Of a stretch of 64,000 nucleotides of DNA, positions 58,835 to 64,000 are shown in pieces (position 1 is the first letter of the stretch; every line of letters begins with the position of its first letter). Source of the stretch: Proteles cristata cristata (Eukaryota; Chordata; Mammalia; Carnivora; Hyaenidae); the NCBI GenBank assembly GCA_017311185.1, contig JAESUZ010002554.1, forward strand, positions 1,116,001 to 1,180,000, given 5' to 3'. The notes under the pieces were generated by a model, which did no database searches, had not been told where the DNA came from, and worked only from the letters and a program-made list of their open reading frames with translations. The translations under genes were made by a program, and so were the position numbers.

Positions 58835-59715
58835 GCTAGATACAGATCTGACATCCATATATCCACAATTTTCCAAAATAGTCTTATTTTATTTTTAAGG
58901 AAAGTAGTCATTTAAACATACAACTAATAATATGAGTGATTATGATTGATTATATTTATGTACCCTTTTAAGATTCTTCATGTAATTATGTTAAAAAAAA
59001 ATCAGAGAAAAAGAGCAGACTTAGCCTTCACAGATTTTAGTTGATGTAAGAATTAAAGATGAAGGGTCAAAAGTACCTAGAAAACGCTGTAACTGACTCA
59101 AATAGTGCTCATCAGCTACCCGAGAATACACATCCCTTTCTGAGACACCACCCCAACACACGACAGACACAAAGGCAGCCCCCTCTCAGAATTCCCAGCG
59201 GGACAGTCTCCCACCTGTTTACTACCAGGTCATTCCTTTTAAACCAGACACAGCCAGCATCCTCTCCAACCCGGACCCTAGGATGCCTTCTGGGAGACCA
59301 CTGAGTTTCAACAGAATTATAGTTATTTTCCCACAGAGTGAACACTTGACACGGAAAACCAAAATCCACAAAGGATCCTAAATGTTACATTTTTATTTAA
59401 TAGCTTTTACTGACTTTCAGAAAACTTTTGACCACTGAAGGTAAGAATCTGGAAAAGTCACAGTTTTGAGTTTCACCAACTCTAAATAAATCCTGCCCTA
59501 TTTCATTATGGGCTACTGAATGAAACGGCCATAGGCAAGATGGGGGGGAAAAAAAGCACCTGGATTACTGACAAACGATCATTTTTATAATTTAGGACAG
59601 ATTATATTAAAATGTTTAAGCAAATGTTAAAAATTAGAATTAACTAAAGGTTATAGAGAATTTAGGACAGTCTGTTAAGTAAGTTTTTTAAATAATAAAA
59701 ATTTAAATATAATAT

Positions 59716-59930
59716 GGGGGCACCAGGGTGGCTCAGTCAGTTAAGTGTTCAACTTTGCCTCAGGTCATGATCTCACAGTTTGTGGGTTCAGGCTGGTGTC
59801 AGGCTCTCTGCTGACAGCTCAGAGCCCAGAGCCTGCTTCTGTGTCTCCCACTCTCTCTGTACCTCCCCTGCTCATACTCTGTCTCTCTCTCAAAAAATAA
59901 ATAAAACATTAAAAAATTTTTAAAAAATGT
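59716..59930 (+). mobile_element. CAN SINE
   Basis: Sense copy, antisense to CCDC34, starting GGGGGCACCAGGGTGGCTCA; B box eroded. Confidence 0.92.
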
Positions 59931-60087
59931 ATATGATCTATAAAACTAGTACGCTAGTTTGCTATAATACTAATGTTTAACATTTACTATATTTTCATTC
60001 AACATTAGTTACAAACGTAACAAATTTTATAAGCAGGTAATTTTGATAGATTAAAACTATTTCTTTTTAAATTTTAAAAAATGTTTA

Positions 60088-60303
60088 GGGGCACCTGGGT
60101 GGCTCAGTTGGTTGAGCATCTGACTCCTGATTTCTGCTCAGGTCACGATCTCACTTTGTGGGTTTGACCCCTGCATTGGACTCTGCACTGACAGTGTGGA
60201 GACTGCCTGAGATTCTCTGTCACCCTCTCTCTCTGCCCCTCTCCTGTGTGCGTGTGCACTCTCTCTCTCTCTCTTTCTTTTTCTCTCAAAAATAAACATT
60301 AGA
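60088..60303 (+). mobile_element. CAN SINE
   Basis: Sense copy starting GGGGCACCTGGGTGGCTCAG; tail AAAAATAAACATTAGAAAAA. Confidence 0.94.
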
Positions 60304-60770
60304 AAAAGAAAACTTTTTTAATTTTTTAAAATAATTTTTTAACTCAGTCTTGAGACATGTCTGAAACAAGTGTCTGTTGCTAAAATAAAATTTATGCGAA
60401 GATATGATTTTTAATGCCCCAATTATCCTTTAAATTTTCCTTTAAGATTTCAAGGAAGAAAATAAAACCACTAGGGTAAGTTGAAAATTAAACACCAAGT
60501 CTGACCTATTCATTTGTACAATACACCTGATACTATGGAAAGAACACTTATGAAATTGGAAGTTGAAAGAATGAGGACTCAGTCTCAGCTTTGCCATGAA
60601 CTGAAATGCTGGCAAAGTTACTTTCTGGCCCTCAACAGGAATCTGAAATGAATTGTTCCTTATGGCTAATAATCTGTGCTTTTAATGATATGACTTGTAA
60701 ACAAATTAGAGAATGCAATTAAGTAGGACAAAAAAAGAAAAGCATCACTTAGAAAACAGAACATGGAATG

Positions 60771-60885
60771 GAGCGCCTGGCTGGCTCAGTCAGCGGAGCA
60801 TGCGACTCTTGATCTCAGGGATGTGAGTTTGAGCGCCACGTTAGATGTAGAGATTCCTTAAAAAAAAATCTTTGGAAAAAAGAAA
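60771..60885 (+). mobile_element. Older CAN SINE subtype, short form
   Basis: Head GAGCGCCTGGCTGGCTCAGT and B box region GTGAGTTTGAGCGCCACGTT are followed at once by AGATGTAGAGATTCCTTAAA and an A-rich tail, with no CT-rich middle. That ending is typical of carnivore SINEs shared beyond felids. Confidence 0.85.
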
Positions 60886-61199
60886 ACCAAAACAAGGAAA
60901 ACAAATGTGAATACCACAAAAGCACAAAATAAATTTATAAAGTGAATAGTTGTCCTATATTTTTCTATATCGCTGGCATGAGTGATACACCAAGATTCAT
61001 GCTAAAATATTTTAATTGCTTTAGAGTTAATGATGTAGCCATAAGAAATTTCAAACTACTAAATACATGAAGAGATTTTAATCTTTCAACTAAGCACACC
61101 CTGCTACATTTTTGATCGTTGTGGTATGGACTTCATATTCATTATTTTCATCTGTTCTCAAAACAAATCTTCAGCAGTTGTTATAATCATCTGTTTTAA

Positions 61200-61560
61200 C
61201 ACATAATAACACCTAACTTTTACTGAATGCTTCCTATATACCAGGGTATCTCCTTATGTTTGCTTTGTCCTCAGAACAACACTATGAGGTAAATATTATT
61301 CCCTCCCTTTCATTGATAAAGAAATTGAGGCAGTGAGAGGTTAAGGATATGCCCAAGATCCAAGTTTTTAATCCAGGAAATACAGTTCAAGAATTTATGC
61401 TTTTAATTGCTCTGTTATTGCCTCTCTAACATCTGGTTTACAAATAAAGAAACTGGGGCTCAGAGAAATTGGGTAACTTTCCCAAGGTCACAGTTAGAAT
61501 GGCAAGGCTAAAATTTTAGCCTTGTTCTATGTGACTCTAAAGCTCAGACTCCCTCATGAA
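61200..61560 (-). mobile_element. MIR, antisense, two fragments
   Basis: CACTATGAGGTAAATATTAT and GAAATTGAGGCAGTGAGAGG (61278-61345), then AAGAAACTGGGGCTCAGAGA and CCCAAGGTCACAGTTAGAAT (61447-61500) each follow the MIR complement. Confidence 0.75.
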
Positions 61561-61790
61561 TTTTTTTCTAATTTAATTAACTTCTTTTACTGTACGCTGA
61601 CTCTGAAAATAACTTGAAGTAATCCATCTTTCCTTAATGTAACAAGTGAATCTTCAGGTTAGAGATAAAGCTAAATACTATAAACCCGAACTCTACTTTA
61701 ACAATGGCTCACTAGCTCAGTGTTTTCCAAACTGATTCTAAAACCAGTCTAGTGGGTTATGACTGGCCTTTAAAAACAAAAAAATAAAGC

Positions 61791-62008
61791 AGTGCCTGGG
61801 TGTCTCAGTCAGTTAAGCATCTGACTCTTGGTTTTGGCTCAGGTCATGATCTCACAGTTTGTGAGATGGACCCTATGTCGGGCTCGGCACTGACAGTGCG
61901 GAGCCTGCTTGGGATTCTTTCTCTCCCTCTCTCTCTGCCCCTCCCCTACTCACACTCTCTCTTTCGAGGTAAATAAATAAACTTAAATAAATAAATAACA
62001 AAAAAAAG
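61791..62008 (+). mobile_element. CAN SINE
   Basis: Sense copy starting at AGTGCCTGGGTGTCTCAGTC; tail AAATAAATAAACTTAAATAA. Confidence 0.93.
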
Positions 62009-62239
62009 GGAAGAAAGAACAGAATACCAGGTTTTGCACAAAATTAAGGTATCATTTCAGATATATATATACATGCATTTGTGTGTGACATGAAGCAAAG
62101 TAAATTTCTCATCATGAACGAATATTTTGAAAGTCACTGCACTAAATAATGGCATTAGTAATGTTAAAACTTGAAGCTAAGAGTCTGGGATCTTAATACT
62201 ACACCCTAATTCTGAAAATAAATAAAAAAAGCTTTAGGA

Positions 62240-62410
62240 AGGCTATGAATATAGCAATGATACCAGTAACAACACCAATAAAACAATACCAGTCACCATA
62301 TATTGTCTCATTTAAACCTCAGAAAAATCCTGTGACATGGATATTATTTTTATTCCTATTGTACAGACAGGAAATTGAAGCAAAAAAGTTTAAACAAGGC
62401 TGCCAGGCAT
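62240..62410 (-). mobile_element. MIR, antisense
   Basis: CTCATTTAAACCTCAGAAAA, TCCTGTGACATGGATATTAT and GTACAGACAGGAAATTGAAG follow the MIR complement. Confidence 0.7.
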
Positions 62411-63071
62411 CAAATTTAAGGTCTTTTATCAAGTCCTGGGGCATTCTAAGAGGAAACAAGTACTACTGTGCACTTCTCCAGGAATAGATTTGTGTTTTAA
62501 AATACAAATATGCAACAGGGAAATAGCAGAATGCACTGGTTTCTACAATCATTGAATCATGCCAAGACTCCTGAATACGTGACTGCCTATATGGTTCAAA
62601 ATGCATCACAGAAATAACTAGCTACAAAACTGATATGGAAAATTTACTGTAAGAAGATCACAGGGATCAACGCTTTAGATCCAAGGATTTTTATGGCAAC
62701 ATAGTTACTAATAGATTAGATTTAAATATATGACAATAGTGAACCAGTTAACTATATTCTAGTATATACCTAATACATTTAAAATACACTTTAATAATCT
62801 TAGCCAGCCATTTAGGAATGATGTTATAAACACATTGAATGATACAGAAATATATTAACAATATGACAGGTGGAAAAAAGGTTACAAAAGAGTTTGATCC
62901 TGTTTCATTAGAGATTAAGACATACCCCTTACCACTCAGATCTACTTGGTTTCTAGGTTCAGAGAGGGAGAATTCAGATAGCGAGTAACAAGGGGATGCC
63001 AAATCCTCCAAATATGGTTAGTTGCTAGGTTTTCAGCAGCAAACAGGAAGAGTTTAAAGGATTCATGTGAG

Positions 63072-63279
63072 AGACGCCTGGGTGGCTCAGTCAGTTAAGC
63101 GTCCCACTTCGGCTCAGGTCATGATCTCACAGTTTATGGTTTTGAGCCCCACGTCGGGCTCCGTGCTGACAGCCAGCTCAGAGCCTGGAGCCTGTCTTCA
63201 GATTCTGTGACTCCCTGTCTCTATGACCCTCCTCTGCTCATGCTGTCTCTATCTCTCTCTCAAAAATAAATAAAACGTT

Positions 63280-63310
<31 letters not shown>

Positions 63311-63319
63311 AAAAACCCC
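63072..63319 (+). mobile_element. CAN SINE with (AAAAC)n tail
   Basis: Sense copy with target duplication AAAGGATTCATG at 63056 and 63320. The tail has expanded to about five AAAAC units. Confidence 0.95.
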
Positions 63320-63968
63320 AAAGGATTCATGCGAAAATGTATCTCACGCTATTTCAGGAGTTTGGAGAGTGAGAGTTCAGAGAGAATCACACATACAGAA
63401 ACGTCCACAAGGGAGGCAGCGAGGCACAGAGAAACTGAAAGCCCGGGAAGCCCAGCAGATTCCCATCTGCCCCCACACACTCGCTCCGGGGCACATGCTC
63501 TGAGTGATATGGGGGCAGATTCCTGTCTCTATTTCAGTTTGGTTTCTCTCCTTTCTTAAAACTTTTACCAAGTAAATGCAGTTGCATTTCCTTTAGTTAA
63601 ATGTATATATGGTGAAGCTCCATTTCATTTGTCTTAATATACACACTTGTAGTTATTTTGTTGTTGTTTTTTTTTAATTTACACTGAAGGAAATCTGGAA
63701 AGCTATGTGCAATAATATGAACACTGGTTATCTTAGGTGGTAAAATTAGGGGTTTTAATGTTCTTCATTATACTTAGCTATATTTTCCAAATGTTCTTAT
63801 GATAAACATATTATTTCTACAACTAGAGAGGGTAAAACAGATACAGCAAACTGATACAAACAAATGGAAAAATTTTGTTTTGAGGGATAATATTAACACT
63901 GTAATTGTGGCAGCAGCTCTAATTTGTGAACTCATAGATTAAGTAAAAAGGAAACTGTTTAGTCCTAC

Positions 63969-64000
63969 CTCCAGAGCTTTCTGTTGCAGACGGTCACGTT
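63969..64000 (-). CDS. CCDC34: CCDC34 coding exon, 3' end only (probably exon 2 of 6)
   Basis: Only 32 bases of this exon are inside the window. Read on the minus strand they give two bases of a split-off codon and then ten codons, RDRLQQKALE. A donor follows directly: GAG then GTAGGA, with the GT at 63968-63967. The exon ends on a codon boundary (phase 0), which matches the phase of the next exon at 57160. The residues are charged and glutamine-rich with no helix breaker, so they continue the coiled coil of the downstream exons. The start of the exon and of the protein cannot be seen. Exon number is inferred from the six-exon human gene. The assignment depends on the in-frame join and would be weak alone. 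Confidence 0.85.

Larger units (their letters stand above)
57161..63968 (-). other. CCDC34 intron (about 6.8 kb)
   Basis: Bounded by donor GTAGGA and acceptor CTGTAG. It holds five CAN SINEs (59716, 60088, 60771, 61791, 63072, all plus strand, antisense to the gene), three MIR fragments in 61.2-62.4 kb and a GT repeat at 58808. The rest, including 57161-59715 apart from the GT repeat and 62410-63055, shows no repeat or coding signal I recognise. The ORF at 59059-59304 (plus) has no gene-like features. Confidence 0.85.
45910..64000 (-). other. CCDC34: CCDC34 gene, 3' part (last five exons), runs off right edge
   Basis: Five minus-strand blocks with GT donors and AG acceptors join in frame to about 217 residues. 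They end in the distinctive CCDC34 C-terminus, with the motifs NSYPEPAFYNPIPWKPIH and LCLGTLCRIQR. Human CCDC34 has 373 residues, so roughly the C-terminal 58 percent lies here and the N-terminal exon or exons lie beyond position 64000. The family (DUF4207 type) is a charged coiled-coil protein; human loss-of-function has been linked to sperm flagellar defects and male infertility. The left end is set at the inferred cleavage site. Introns measure about 6.8, 7.8, 1.0 and 1.5 kb. In human the gene is also on the minus strand, between BBOX1 and LGR4, which would put the left part of this window on the BBOX1 side. The gene name rests on recalled family features, not on an alignment. Confidence 0.92.

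Noticed and set aside
1..64000. A prokaryotic operon, phage or defence system
   Set aside because: Composition, repeats and split gene structure are those of a carnivore nuclear genome; no prokaryotic gene is visible.

Overview
This is mammalian nuclear DNA from a carnivore, most likely a cat or another felid. The evidence is about 33 copies of a tRNA-derived CAN SINE of the felid kind. Each has a head with tRNA-like A and B boxes, a CT-rich middle and an AATAAA/A-rich tail, and they lie on both strands, many with clear target-site duplications. Carnivore-type L1 3' ends and intron-exon structure agree. Nothing looks bacterial, viral or plasmid-like. Almost every open reading frame longer than 60 codons is an artefact of repeats.

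One real gene is supported. The right-hand 18 kb (about 45.9-64 kb) holds the 3' part of CCDC34 (coiled-coil domain containing 34) on the minus strand. There are five exons: a partial one at the right edge (63969-64000), then 57053-57160, 49055-49213, 47892-48033 and a last coding exon 46216-46430. Splice signals and phases agree and they join into about 217 C-terminal residues: a very charged coiled coil with three E-W-L/V modules, then a proline-rich and basic tail. The 5' part of the gene lies beyond the right edge. A likely 3' UTR (about 45.91-46.22 kb) holds a cluster of inverted repeats just upstream of an ATTAAA signal and GU-rich tracts.

The left 45 kb appears to be intergenic DNA downstream of CCDC34. 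In human the next gene on this side is BBOX1, which is not seen here. The layout is: 0-7 kb, SINE-rich with an antisense L1 piece and MIR/MER20 relics; 7-18 kb, MIR, L2, MLT1 and a long antisense L1M block; 18-20 kb, antisense L1; 20-25.4 kb, MIR cluster, tandem SINEs and sense L1M; 25-32 kb, more L1 and SINEs, including the best-preserved L1 3' end (31907-32971); 33-43.8 kb, no felid SINE but long L2 copies; 43.8-45.3 kb, two SINEs around a Tigger-type DNA transposon. The CCDC34 introns hold nested L1, MLT1 LTR, MER58-like, L2, MIR and SINE copies.

I found no undescribed gene system. The points most worth following are small: the hairpin cluster next to the CCDC34 poly(A) signal, an inverted duplication inside an intronic L1, a SINE subgroup with its own tail, and two SINEs inserted at the same target site. 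Repeat family names come from recognising consensus-like text by eye, not from a database search.
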